64,000 bases of DNA, taken from contig JAUCBJ010002096.1 of the NCBI GenBank assembly GCA_032718475.1, forward strand, positions 1 to 64,000, in the 5' to 3' direction. Made by a program: the position numbers and the translations under genes. The notes under the pieces were generated by a model. That model ran no database searches, was not told the origin of the DNA, and saw nothing but the letters and a program-made list of their open reading frames with translations. Numbering within the stretch: position 1 is the stretch's first letter; each line of letters opens with the position of its first letter. Shown one piece after another: positions 11,721-24,303 of this stretch. Origin of the DNA: Nemertoderma westbladi. Its lineage: Eukaryota > Xenacoelomorpha > Nemertodermatida > Nemertodermatidae.

Positions 11721-12422
11721 TAAACTACAGTTACCATGGTAACTAAATATTTCTGGAATGTTTTGAGTTTCACTAAAAGTTCCAACTAGTGTTCCAGTCC
11801 AGATAACACATACCCAGTTTCAGAAAATTTTATCATGAAGTCTATGTCCAAATGAGTAATTTTTTCATAAAAACATATGTTTACAGCGGTTGTCATGGTA
11901 ACTTCAAAATTGAACAATGAAATTCGGACGCAGAATAAGTTATATAGTGGGGGTAGGGGTTGGTCCCAAGTCATAACACCTTAACCTTAGGCTTCAAATT
12001 AACATTTTGTCAATTTTAATATCTGTTTAGCCCGGTTGCCAAGGTAACTGGATTTTCTATTTAACCTCAATCGGCTCTGCTATGGACCTTATAGTTGTGT
12101 TGAGAAACCCCAAGTTTATATCTATTATAGTTTTTCTACAAATAGAGTTATAAATATTGACTTGAAATACATAGACTTTTTTTTAAGTCCGTTGCCATGG
12201 AAACCAGATTTTTCCCAGACATGTGACCTATCCCACACGACGCGCCTTGATGAGTAGTACATACATGCAAAATTTCAGGGTACTTTTAAAGGCTATTTTT
12301 TTCTGGAGTCAAAAAACACTAAATCTGCTCCATACAAGTAAAATAGCCCACTATGAATACACCATCTCAGCTAAGGAAAATCTTTCTTAGCGAAAGTAGT
12401 TGATTTTCCTTAGCTTCGTGGA
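11721..12422 (-). mobile_element. Helitron copy H1 (3' part missing)
   Basis: Left end truncated inside the body next to the hairpin of module B copy 3. It keeps four X-box-like palindromes (near 11,728, 11,890, 12,037 and 12,190) and an intact 5' terminus, seen on the plus strand as ...CTTCGTGGA. The next copy starts after 8 bp. Confidence 0.85.
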
Positions 12423-12430
12423 CAAAATAA

Positions 12431-13697
12431 CTAGAAAGGCATTTCCTAAAGGAAATGCAACCACGAAGCTAAGGAAAATTAAACAAACGGCCACAATTTG
12501 GTTCGTTGCTTAGCCTAGTTTAGTAGCATTTGCCAATAAATAACTTCTATTCCCATGGAAACTAGAGTTCTCTGGAACTGTTGGTTTTACCTTTGAAAAA
12601 AGATTCAGTCCAGATTGTTTTTCAGATAACACATCGAGTTTCAGAAAATATTGTAGTTTATGTCCAAATTACAGATTTTCTATCAAAATGCATCTGTTTG
12701 CAGTGGTTGTCATGGAAACTGAAAAATAGAACAATGTAATTCGGATGCAGAATAAGTCATATAGTGGGGGTAGGTGTTGGTCCCAAGTCATAATACTATT
12801 AAATTGTGCTTCAAATTATCATTTTATTAATTTTAACATCTGTTTACTCTTGTTGCTATGGTAAATGGATTTTCTAATTAACTTCGAACGGCTTGTATAT
12901 GGACCTTATAGATGAGTTGCAAAACCCCAAGTTTATATATATTACAGTTTTTCTCCAAATAGAGTTATGATTATAGACTTGAATGATATATAACTTTAAA
13001 AAAACTACAGTTACCATGGTAACTAGATATTTCTGGAATGTTTTGAGTTTCACTAAAAGTTCCAACTAGTGGTCCAGATAACACATACCTAGTTTCGTAA
13101 AATTTTATCGTGAAGTCTATGTACAAATGAATAATTTTCGTATAAAAACATCTGTTTTCAGCGGTTGTCAAGGTAACTGCAAAATAGAACAATCAAATTC
13201 GGACGCAGAATAAGTTATATAGTGGGGGTAGGGATTGGTCCCAAGTCATCACACCTTAACCTTAGGCTTCAAATTAACATTTTAAAAATTTTAACATCTG
13301 TTTAGCCCGGTTGCCAAGGTAACTGGATTTTCTATTTAACCTCAATCGGCTCTGCTATGGACCTTATAGTTGTGTTGAGAAACCCCAAGTTTATATGTAT
13401 TATAGTTTTCCTACAAATAGAGTTACAAATATTGACTTGAAATACATAGACTTTTTTCTAAGTCCGTTGCCATGGAAACCAGATTTTTCCTGGAGATGAG
13501 ACCCATCCCACATGACGCGCCTTGATGAGTTGTATATACATGCAAAATTTCAGGGTACTTTTAAAGGCTAGTTTTTTCCCCGACCAAAAAAAACCAAATC
13601 TGCCTCACACAAGTAAAATAGCCCACTATGAATAGACCATCTCAGCTAAGGAAAATCTTTCTTAGCGAAAGTAGTTGATTTTCCTTAGCTTCGTGGA
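12431..13697 (-). mobile_element. Helitron copy H2 (complete, 1,267 bp), reference copy
   Basis: Best copy for describing the family. In element orientation it begins 5'-TCCACGAAG and carries CCACGAAGCTAAGGAAAA as a subterminal inverted repeat. At the 3' side it has the inverse of that repeat, then a hairpin (stem GCATTTCC/GGAAATGC), CTTT and terminal CTAG followed by T. The body holds seven 14-bp X-box-like palindromes starting at 12,549, 12,706, 12,852, 13,010, 13,164, 13,310 and 13,466. No ORF for Rep/helicase is present, so the element is non-autonomous. Terminal motifs, absence of target duplication and the flanking T fit Helitrons. The internal tandem core and subterminal inverted repeats recall DINE-1/pearl-type (HINE) elements. 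Confidence 0.88.
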
Positions 13698-13899
13698 TCA
13701 AATAACATTCAAAACACAATAAATAAGGGTTAAAAAACTCATTCGGCGGGCTACAGTCCAGGGGGCTACTGTCCGTGACCGGGTCAGGTCAGGTATTCTA
13801 GGTCATTGATCAAGAAAACTTGCCACCTCCATGCAGCATAAAGGAGGTGCCACCTGTAGCTGCATAGACCCTCTTTCTAGGGCAAATCTGGTCCTGTAA
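13698..13899. other. Unique spacer between H2 and H3
   Basis: 202 bp of non-Helitron sequence, GC-richer than the elements, containing two copies of a GGTCAG-type motif. No gene recognised; probably pre-existing target DNA. Confidence 0.5.
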
Positions 13900-15168
13900 C
13901 TAGAAAGGCATTTCCTAAAGGAAATGCAACCTCGAAGCTAAGGAAAATTAAACAAAGGGCCACAATTTGGTTCGTTGCTTAGCCTAGTTTAGAAGCCTTT
14001 GCCAATAAATAACTTATATTCCCATGGAAACTAGAATTCTCTGGAACTGTTGGTTTTACCTTTGAAAAAAGATTCAGTCCAGATTGTGGTTCAGATAACA
14101 CATACCAAGTTTCAGAAAATATTGTAGTTTATGTCCAAATTACCGATTTTCTATCAAAATGCATCTGTTTGCAGTGGTTGTCATGGAAACTGAGAAATAG
14201 AACAATGTAATTCGGATGCAGAATAAGTCATATAAGGGGGGTAGGTCTTGGTCCCAAGTCATAATACTATTAACTTGTGTTTCAAATTATCATTTTAGAA
14301 ATGTTAACATCTGTTTAGTCTTGTTGCTATGGTAATTGGATTGTGTAATTAACCTCGAATGGATTGTATATGGACCTTATAGATGAGTTGCAAAATCCCA
14401 AATTTATATTTATTACATTATTTTGCTACAAATAGAGTATTGAATTTAGACTTGAATGATATAGACTTTAATAAACTCCAGTTACCATGGTAACAAGATA
14501 TTTCTGGAATGTTTTCAGTTTCAGTAAAAGTTCCAACTAATTGTCCAGATAACACATTCCCAGTTTCGTAAAATTTTATCGCGAAGTCTATGTCCAAATG
14601 AGTTATTTTTGTATAAAAACATCTGTTTTTAGCGGTTGTCATGGTAACTGCAAAATTAAACAATGAAATTTGGACGCAGAATAAGTTATATAGTGGGGGT
14701 AGGGGTTGGTCCCAAGTCATAACACCTTAACCTTAGGCTTCAAATTAACATTTTATAAATTTTAACATCTGTTTAGCCCGGTTGCCAAGGTAACTGGATT
14801 TTATATTTAACCTCAATCGGCTCTGCTATGGACCTTATAGTTGAGTTGAGAAACCCCAAGTTTATATCTATTATAGTTTTCCTACAAATAGAGTTATAAA
14901 TATTGACTTGAAATACATAGACTTTTTTCTAAGTCCGTTGCCATGGAAACCAGATTTTTCCTGGATATGAGACCCGGCCCAAAAGATGCGTCTCGCCGAG
15001 TAGTATATACATGCAAAATTTCAGGGTACTTTTAAAGGCTAGTTTTTTCACCTATCAAAAAACCCCAAATCTGCCTCACACAAGTAAAATAGCCCACTAT
15101 GAATAGACCATCTCAGCTAAGGAAAATCTTTCTTAGCGAAAGTAGTTGATTTTCCTTAGCTTCGTGGA
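13900..15168 (-). mobile_element. Helitron copy H3 (complete, 1,269 bp)
   Basis: Complete copy with a CTAG 3' end followed by T, hairpin, both subterminal repeats and the 5' TC terminus, and seven X-box-like sites including GTTACCATGGTAACA near 14,482. Minor divergence from H2 throughout. Confidence 0.87.
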
Positions 15169-15319
15169 CAGGCCTTCAACAGGGCTAATCAGGATGTGTC
15201 GGGCTACGTAAGAAACTGACTACTGGACTAAAAACACTACTTCCCTAGATTCACTACTCAGACTATATTACTACTGGGTTGGTACTACCGGTAGGTTAGG
15301 TGTGGCAACAAATATAATA
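15169..15319. other. Unique spacer between H3 and H4
   Basis: 151 bp of sequence not shared with the Helitron family and without recognised genes. Confidence 0.5.
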
Positions 15320-16592
15320 CTAGAAAGGCATTTCCTAAAGGAAATGCAACCACGAAGCTAAGGAAAATTAAACAAAGGGCCACAATTTGGTTTGTTGCTT
15401 AGCCTAGTTTAGTAGCATTTGCCAATAAATAACTTCTATTCCCATGGAAACTAGAGTTCTCTGGAACTGTTGGTTTTACCTTTGAAAAAAGATTCAGTCC
15501 AGATTGTGGTTCAGATAACACATTTACCGAGTTTCAGAAAAATATATTGTAGTTTATGTCCAAATTACCAATTTTCTATCAAAATGCATCTTTTTGCAGT
15601 GGTTGTCATGGAAACTGAAAAATAGTACAATGTAATTCGGATGCAGAAAAGTCATACAATGGGGGTAGGTCTTGGTCCCAAGTCATAATACTATTAACTT
15701 GTGTTTCAAATTATCATTTTAGAAATTTTAACATCTGTTTAGTCTTGTTGCTATGGTAATTGGATTGTGTAATTAACCTCGAATGGAAGGTATATGGACG
15801 TTACAGATGAGTTGCAAAACCCCAAATTTATATTTATTACATTATTTTGCTACAAATAGAGTATTGAATTTAGACTTGAATGATATAGACTTTAATAAAC
15901 TCCAGTTACCATGGTAACAAGATATTTCTGGAATGTTTTGAGTTTCACTAAAAGTTCCAACTAGTGGTCCAGATAACACATACCCAGTTTGGTAAAGTTT
16001 TATCGCGAAGACTATGTCCAAATGAGTTATTTTTGTATAAAAACATATGTTTTCAGCGGTTGTCATGGTAACCGCAAAATAGAACAATCAAATTCGGACG
16101 CAGAATAAGTTATATAGTGGGGGTAGGGGTTGGTCCCAAGTAATAATACCTTAACCTTAGGCTTCAAATTAACATTTTATAAATTTTAACATCTGTTTAG
16201 CCCGGTTGCCAAGGTAACTGGATTTTCTATTCAACCTCAATCGGCTCTGCTGCGGACCTTATAGTTGAGTTGAGAAACCCCAAGTTTATATCTATTATAG
16301 TTTTCCTACAAATAGAATTATAAATATTGACTTGAAATACATAGACTTTTTTCTAAGTCCGTTGCCATGGAAACCAGATTTTTCCTGGATATGAGACCCA
16401 TCCCACACGACGCGCCTTGATGAGTTGTATATACATGCAAATTTTCAGGGTACTTTTAAAGGCTAGTTTTTTCACCTATCAAAAAACCCCAAATCTGCCC
16501 CATACAAGTAAAATAGCCCACTATGAATAGACCATCTCAGCTAAGGAAAATCTTTCTTAGCGAAAGTAGTTGATTTTCCTTAGCTTCGTGGA
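15320..16592 (-). mobile_element. Helitron copy H4 (complete, 1,273 bp)
   Basis: Complete copy with a CTAG 3' end and 5' TC terminus. The adjacent copy H5 starts only 3 bp away (TTA). Confidence 0.87.
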
Positions 16593-16595
16593 TTA

Positions 16596-17864
16596 CGAGA
16601 AAGGCATTTCCTAAAGGAAATGCAACCACGAAGCTAAGGAAAATTAAACAAACGGCCACACTTTGGTTCGTTGCTTAGCCTCGTTAAGTAGCAATTGTCA
16701 ATAATTAACTTCTATTCCCATGGAAACTAGAGTTCTCTGGAACTGTTGCTTTAACCTTTGAAAAAAAATTCAGTACAGATTGTGGTTCAGATAACACATA
16801 TACTGAGTTTCAGAAAATATTGTAGTTTATGTCCAAATTACCGATTTTCTATCAAAATGCATCTGTTTGCAGTGGTTGTCATGGAAACTGGAAAATAGAA
16901 CAATGTAATTCGGATGCAGAATAAGTCATATAGTGGGGGTAGGGGTTAGTCCCAAGTCATAATACTATTAACTTGTGCTTCAAATTATCATTTTATAAAT
17001 TTTAACATCTGTTTAGACTTGTTGCTATGGTAACTGTATTTTCTAATTAACCTCAAACGGCTTGGATATGGATCTTATAGATGAGTTGCAAAACCCCAAG
17101 TTTATATATATTACAGTTTTGCTACAAATAGAGTTATCAATATAGATTTGAATGATATAGAGTTTAATAAACTACACAGTTACCATGGTAACTAAATTTC
17201 TGGAATAATTTAAGTTTCACTAAAAGTTCCAACTAGTGGTCCAGATAACACATACCCAGTTTTGTAAAATTTTATCGTGAAGTCTAGGTCCAAATGAATA
17301 AGTTTTGAATAAAAACATCTGTTTTCAGCGGTTGTCATGGTAACTGAAAAATAGAACAATGTAATTCAGATGCAGAATACGTTATATAGTGGGGGTAGGG
17401 GTTGGTCCCAAGTCATAACACCTTGCCCTTAGGCCTCAAATTAACATTTTATAAATTTTAACATCTGTTTATCCCGGTTGCCAAGGTAACTGGATTTTCT
17501 ATTTAGCCTCAATCGGATCTGCTATGGACCTTATAGTTGTGTTGCGAAACCCCAAGTTTATAACTATTATAGTTTTCCTACAAATAGAGTTATAAATATT
17601 GACTTGAAATACATAGACTTTTTTTGAAGTCCGTTGCCATGGAAACCAGATTTTTCCTGGATATGAGACCCGGCCCAAAAGATGCGCCTCGTCGAGTAGT
17701 ATATACATGCAAAATTTCAGGGTACTTTTAAAGGTTAGTTTTTTCACCTATCAAAAAACCCCAAATCTGCCTCACACAAGTAAAATAGCCCACTATGAAT
17801 AGACCATCTCAGCTAAGGAAAATCTTTCTTAGCGAAAGTAGTTGATTTTCCTTAGCTTCGTGGA
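16596..17864 (-). mobile_element. Helitron copy H5 (complete, 1,269 bp, CTCG end)
   Basis: Complete copy with the variant 3' terminus CTCG instead of CTAG, followed by T. Matches H7 base for base at every position I compared (constant offset of 1,417 bp), so the two are very recent sister copies. Confidence 0.88.
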
Positions 17865-17872
17865 TAATATTA

Positions 17873-20391
17873 CTAGAAAGGCATTTCCTAAAGGAAATGC
17901 AACCACGAAGCTAAGGAAAATTAAACAAAGGGCCATAATTTGGTTTGTTGCTTAGCCTAGAAATAACTTATATTCCCATGGAAACTAGAATTCTCTGGAA
18001 CTGTTGGTTTTACGAGAAAGGCATTTCCTAAAGGAAATGCAACCACGAAGCTAAGGAAAATTAAACAAACGGCCACACTTTGGTTCGTTGCTTAGCCTCG
18101 TTAAGTAGCAATTGTCAATAATTAACTTCTATTCCCATGGAAACTAGAGTTCTCTGGAACTGTTGCTTTAACCTTTGAAAAAAAATTCAGTACAGATTGT
18201 GGTTCAGATAACACATATACTGAGTTTCAGAAAATATTGTAGTTTATGTCCAAATTACCGATTTTCTATCAAAATGCATCTGTTTGCAGTGGTTGTCATG
18301 GAAACTGGAAAATAGAACAATGTAATTCGGATGCAGAATAAGTCATATAGTGGGGGTAGGGGTTAGTCCCAAGTCATAATACTATTAACTTGTGCTTCAA
18401 ATTATCATTTTATAAATTTTAACATCTGTTTAGACTTGTTGCTATGGTAACTGTATTTTCTAATTAACCTCAAACGGCTTGGATATGGATCTTATAGATG
18501 AGTTGCAAAACCCCAAGTTTATATATATTACAGTTTTGCTACAAATAGAGTTATCAATATAGATTTGAATGATATAGAGTTTAATAAACTACACAGTTAC
18601 CATGGTAACTAAATTTCTGGAATAATTTAAGTTTCACTAAAAGTTCCAACTAGTGGTCCAGATAACACATACCCAGTTTTGTAAAATTTTATCGTGAAGT
18701 CTAGGTCCAAATGAATAAGTTTTGAATAAAAACATCTGTTTTCAGCGGTTGTCATGGTAACTGAAAAATAGAACAATGTAATTCAGATGCAGAATACGTT
18801 ATATAGTGGGGGTAGGGGTTGGTCCCAAGTCATAACACCTTGCCCTTAGGCCTCAAATTAACATTTTATAAATTTTAACATCTGTTTATCCCGGTTGCCA
18901 AGGTAACTGGATTTTCTATTTAGCCTCAATCGGATCTGCTATGGACCTTATAGTTGTGTTGCGAAACCCCAAGTTTATAACTATTATAGTTTTCCTACAA
19001 ATAGAGTTATAAATATTGACTTGAAATACATAGACTTTTTTTGAAGTCCGTTGCCATGGAAACCAGATTTTTCCTGGATATGAGACCCGGCCCAAAAGAT
19101 GCGCCTCGTCGAGTAGTATATACATGCAAAATTTCAGGGTACTTTTAAAGGTTAGTTTTTTCACCTATCAAAAAACCCCAAATCTGCCTCACACAAGTAA
19201 AATAGCCCACTATGAATAGACCATCTCAGCTAAGGAAAATCTTTCTTAGCGAAAGTAGTTGATTTTCCTTAGCTTCGTGGACCTTTGAAAAAAGATTCAG
19301 TCCAGATTGTGGTTCAGATAACACATACCAAGTTTCAGAAAATATTGTAGTTTATGTCCAAATTACCGATTTTCTATCATAATGCATCTGTTTGCAGTGG
19401 TTGTCATGGAAACTGAAAAATAGAACAATGTAATTCGGATGCAGAATAAGTCATATAATGGGGGTAGGTCTTGGTCCCAAGTCATAATACTATTAACTTG
19501 TGTTTCAAATTATTATTTTAGAAATTTTAACATCTGTTTAGTCTTGTTGCTATGGTAATTGGATTGTGTAATTAACCTCGAATGGATTGTATATGGACCT
19601 TACAGATGACTTGCAAAACCCCAAATTTATATTTATTACATTATTTTGCTGCAAATAGAGTATTGAATTTAGACTTGAATGATATCGACTTTAATAAACT
19701 CCAGTTACCATGGTAACAAGATATTTATGGAATGTTTTAGGTTTTACTAAAAGTTCCAACTAGTGGTCCAGATAACACATATCCAATTTCGTAAAATTTT
19801 ATCGCGAAGTCTATGTCCAAATGAGTTATTTTTGTATAAAAACATCTGTTTTCAGCGGTTGTCATGGTAACTGCAAAATTAAACAATGAAATTCGGACGC
19901 AGAATAAGTCATATAGTGGGGGTAGGGGTTGGTCCCAAGACATAACACATTAACCTTAGGCTTCAAATTAACATTTTATAAATTTTAACATCTGTTTAGC
20001 CCGGTTGCCAAGGTAACTGGAATTTCTATTTAACCTCAATCGGCTCTGCTATGGACCTTATAGTTGAGTTGAGAAATCCCAAGTTTAAATGTATTATAGT
20101 TTTCCTACAAATAGAGTTATAAATATTGACTTGAAATACATAGACTTTTTTCTAAGTCCGTTGCCATGGAAACCAGATTTTTCCTGAATATGAGACCCAT
20201 CCCACACGACGCGCCTCGATGAGTAGTACATACATGCAAAATTTCAGGGTACTTTTAAAGGCTAGTTTTTTCCCCGACCAAAAAAAACCAAATCTGCCTC
20301 ATACAAGTAAAATAGCCCACTATGAATAGACCATCTCAGCTAAGGAAAATCTTTCTTAGCGAAAGTAGTTGATTTTCCTTAGCTTCGTGGA
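17873..20391 (-). mobile_element. Helitron copy H6, split by nested copy H7
   Basis: The 3' part lies at 17,873-18,012 and the 5' part at 19,282-20,391. Joining the two parts restores the family sequence across the gap (GGTTTTA next to CCTTTG) with nothing missing or duplicated. The total is 1,250 bp, with an 18-bp internal deletion near 17,960. Confidence 0.9.
18013..19281 (-). mobile_element. Helitron copy H7 (complete, 1,269 bp) inserted in H6
   Basis: Begins and ends exactly at the predicted termini (CGAG on the left of the plus strand, ...CTTCGTGGA on the right) and interrupts H6 without a target site duplication. Same sequence as H5 wherever checked. It is the best evidence for the exact element boundaries. 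Confidence 0.92.
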
Positions 20392-20408
20392 TTATGGGGC
20401 TACGCGTA

Positions 20409-21681
20409 CGAGAAAGGCATTTCCTAAAGGAAATGCAACCACGAAGCTAAGGAAAATTAAACAAACGGCCACACTTTGGTTCGTTGCTTGCTTAGCCTCG
20501 TTTAGTAGCAATTGTCAATAATTAACTTCTATTCCCATGGAAACTAGAGTTCGCTGGAACTGTTGCTTTAACCTTTGAAAAAAAATTCAGTACAGATTGT
20601 GGTTCAGATAACACATGTACTGAGTTTTAGAAAATATTGTAGTTTATGTCCAAATTACCGATTTTCTATCAAAATGCATCTGTTTGTAGTGGTTGTCATG
20701 GAAACTGAAAAATAGAACAATGTAATTCGGATGCAGAATAAGTCATATAGTGGGGGTAGGTGTTGGTCCCAAGTCATAATACTATTAACTTGTGCTTCAA
20801 ATTATCATTTTATAAATTTTAATATCTGTTTAGTCTTGTTGCTATGGTGACTGGAATTTCTAATTAACCTCGAACGGCTTGGATATGAACCTTATAGTTG
20901 AGTTGAGAAACCCCAAGTTTATATCTATTGCGGTTTTTCTACAAATAGAGTTATGAATATAGACTTGAATGATATAATCTGTAATAAACTCCAGTTACCA
21001 CGGTAACTAGATATTTCTGGAATGTTTTGAGTTTCACTAAAAGTTCCAACTAGTGGTCCAGATAACACATACCCAGTTTTGTAAAATTTTATCGTGAAGT
21101 CTATGTCCAAATGAATAAGTTTTGAATAAAAACATCTGTTTTCAGCGGTTGTCATGGTAACTGAAAAATAGAACAATGTAATTCGGATGCAGAATAAGTT
21201 ATATAGTGGGGGTAGGGGTTGGTCCCAAGTCATAACACCTTGCCCTTAGGCTTCAAATTAACATTTTATAAATTTTAACATCTGTTTATCCCGGTTGCCA
21301 AGGTAACTGGATTTTCTATTTAGCCTCAATCGGATCTGCTATGGACCTTATAGTTGTGTTGCGAAACCCCAAGTTTATATCTATTATAGTTTTCCTACAA
21401 ATAGAGTTATAAATATTGACTTGAAATACATAGACTTTTTTTGAAGTCCGTTGCCATGGAAACCAGATTTTTCCTGGATATGAGACCCGGCCCAAAAGAT
21501 GCGCCTCGTCGAGTAGTATATACATGCAAAATTTCAGGGTACTTTTAAAGGCTAGTTTTTTCGCCTATCAAAAAACCCCAAATCTGCCTCACACAAGTAA
21601 AATAGCCCACTATGAATAGACCATCTCAGCTAAGGAAAATCTTTCTTAGCGAAAGTAGTTGATTTTCCTTAGCTTCGTGGA
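20409..21681 (-). mobile_element. Helitron copy H8 (complete, 1,273 bp, CTCG end)
   Basis: Complete copy 17 bp from H6. The spacer contains TACGCGTA. Duplicated GCTTGCTTAGC near its left end is a small private insertion. Confidence 0.87.
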
Positions 21682-21780
21682 TCCCTGTAATCGCCGGCAA
21701 AGCAATTAATTAACAGAATTTCTAATAAAATTGACAGAAAATTTACAAAAAAATTTTTTTTTTTTAAAGTCGCAAAATAA
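21682..21780. other. AT-rich spacer between H8 and H9
   Basis: 99 bp, including an A/T homopolymer stretch; no gene. Confidence 0.5.
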
Positions 21781-23033
21781 CTAGAAAGGCATTTCCTAAA
21801 GGAAATGCAACCACGAAGCTAAGGAAAATTAGACACTCTTTGACTCATCAGTTCATTGATTTACCGAGTTAAAAGAACTCCCGGTATTGCCAAGGTAACT
21901 GGACTTTTCTAGAAATGCTGAGTTTTGCATTAAGATCTAGTTTGTGGTTCCAGGTGACACATCGACTTCAAGGAAGCTTCATTGAGTAGTTTATGTGCAA
22001 AATTAATTATTAATTTGTTAAAAAGTCTGTTTGCAGTGGTTGTCAAGGTAACTGGCAAATAGAACAACGTAGATTGGATGCAGAATAAGTGATATCATGG
22101 TGGTAGGGGTTGGTCCCAAGTCATAATGCCTTTAACATGTGTTTCTAATTATAATTTTTTAAATTATAACATCTGTTTAGCCTGGTTACCAAGGTAACTG
22201 GATTTTCTAATTAACCACAATTGGCTCCTCTAAGGACCTTCCTTATAGTTGAGTTGGGAAACCCAATATTTATATCTAATACAGTTTTCCTACAAACAAG
22301 AGTTAAAAATATAGACTTGAATGATATTGACTTTAATAAGCTCCAGTTACCATGGTAACTAGATATTTCTGGAATGTTTTGAGTTTTACTAAAAGTTCCA
22401 ACTAGTAGTCCAGATAACACATACCCAGTTTTGTAAAATTTTATCGTGAAGTCTATGTCCAAATGAATAATTGTTGTATAAAAACATCTGTTTTCAGCGG
22501 TTGTCATGGTAACTGCAAAATAGAACAATCAAATTCGGACGCAGAATAAGTTATATAGTGGGGGTAGGGATTGGTCCCAAGTCATCACACCTTAACCTTA
22601 GGCTTCAAATTAACATTTTAAAAATTTTAACTTCTGTTTAGCCCGGTTGCCAAGGTAACTGGATTTTCTATTTAACCTCAATCGGCTCTGCTATGGACCT
22701 TATAGTTGTGTTGAGAAACCCCAAGTTTATATGTATTATAGTTTTCCTACAAATAGAGTTACAAATATTGACTTGAAATACATAGACTTTTTTCTAAGTC
22801 CGTTGCCATGGAAACCAGATTTTTCCTGGATATGAGACCCATCCCACACGACGCGCCTTGATGAGTTGTATATACATGCAAAATTTCAGGGTACTTTTAA
22901 AGGCTAGTTTTTTCACCTATCAAAAAACACTAAATCTGCTCCATACAAGTAAAACAGCCCACTATGAATAGACCATCTCAGCTAAGGAAAATCTTTCTTA
23001 GCGAAAGTAGTTGATTTTCCTTAGCTTCGTGGA
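21781..23033 (-). mobile_element. Helitron copy H9 (complete, 1,253 bp), divergent left half
   Basis: Its first ~500 bp (plus-strand left) belong to a different subfamily (ACTCTTTGACTCATCAG after the subterminal repeat), while the right half matches H2-H8. This mosaic suggests recombination or template switching between subfamilies. Confidence 0.85.
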
Positions 23034-23042
23034 TTATGTATA

Positions 23043-24299
23043 CTAGAAAGGCATTTCCTAAAGGAAATGCAACCACGAAGCTAAGGAAAATTAAACACTC
23101 TTTGACTCGATCACTTCATTGCTTTACAGAGTTAAGAGGCATATGCCTTTAAAACTCATTACCATGGCAACCGGAGTTTTCTAGAACTGCTGAGGATAAC
23201 ATTAAGATCCGGTTTGTGGTTCCAGGTGACACATACTTCAATTCAGTTTCATTGAGTAGTTAATGTGTAAAACAAAGGATTTAATTGTTAAAACGTCTGT
23301 TTGTAGTGGTTGTCATGGAAACTGAAAAATGCGACAAATTAAATTGGATGCGTAATTAGTGATATAGTGGGGGTAGGGATTGGTCCCAAGTCGTAATACC
23401 TTAATGTTATGCTTCAAATAACCATTTTATAAATTTGAACATCTGTTTAACATGGTTGCCCTGGTAACTGGATTTTCTAATTAACCTCAATCAGCTCGAC
23501 TATTGTCCTTATCATTGAGTTGAGAAACCCCAAGTTTATATCTATTGCGGTTATTCTATAAATAGAGTTATGAATATAGACTTGAATGATATAATCTGTA
23601 ATAAACTCCAGTTACCACGGTAACTAGATATTTCTGGAATGTTTTTTAGTTTCACTAAAAGTTCCAACTAGTGGTCTAGTTAACACATAACCAGTTTCGT
23701 AAAATTTTACAGCGAAGTCTATGTCCAAATGAGTAATTTTTGTATAAAAACATATGTTTACAGCGGTTGTCATGGTAACTGCAAAATAGAACAATCAAAT
23801 TCGGACGCAGAATAAGTTATATAGTGGGGGTAGGGGTTGGTCCCAAGTCATAACACCTTAACCTTAGGCTTCAAATTAACATTTTATAAATTTTAACATC
23901 TGTTTAGCCCGGTTGCCAAGGTAACTGGATTTTCTATTTAACCTCAATCAGCTCTGCTATGGACCTTATAGTTGAGTTGAGAAACCCCAAGTTTATATCT
24001 ATTATAGTTTTCCTACAAATAGAGTTATAAATATTGACTTGAAATACATAGACTTTTTTCTAAGTCCGTTGCCATGGAAACCAGATTTTTCCTGGATATG
24101 AGACCCAGTCCAAAAGATGCGCCTCGACGAGTAGTACATACATGCAAAATTTCAGGGTACTTTTAAAGGCTAGTTTTTGCTGGACTTAAAAAAAAACTAA
24201 TCTGCCCCATACAAGTAAAATAGCCCACTATGAATAGACCATCTCAGCTAAGGAAAATCTTTCTTAGCGAAAGTAGTTGATTTTCCTTAGCTTCGTGGA
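23043..24299 (-). mobile_element. Helitron copy H10 (complete, 1,257 bp), divergent left half
   Basis: Shares the second-subfamily left half with H9 and H12, including GTTACCATGGCAACCG-type and GGTTGCCCTGGTAACTG-type X-box variants. Ends are intact. Confidence 0.85.
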
Positions 24300-24303
24300 T
24301 ATA

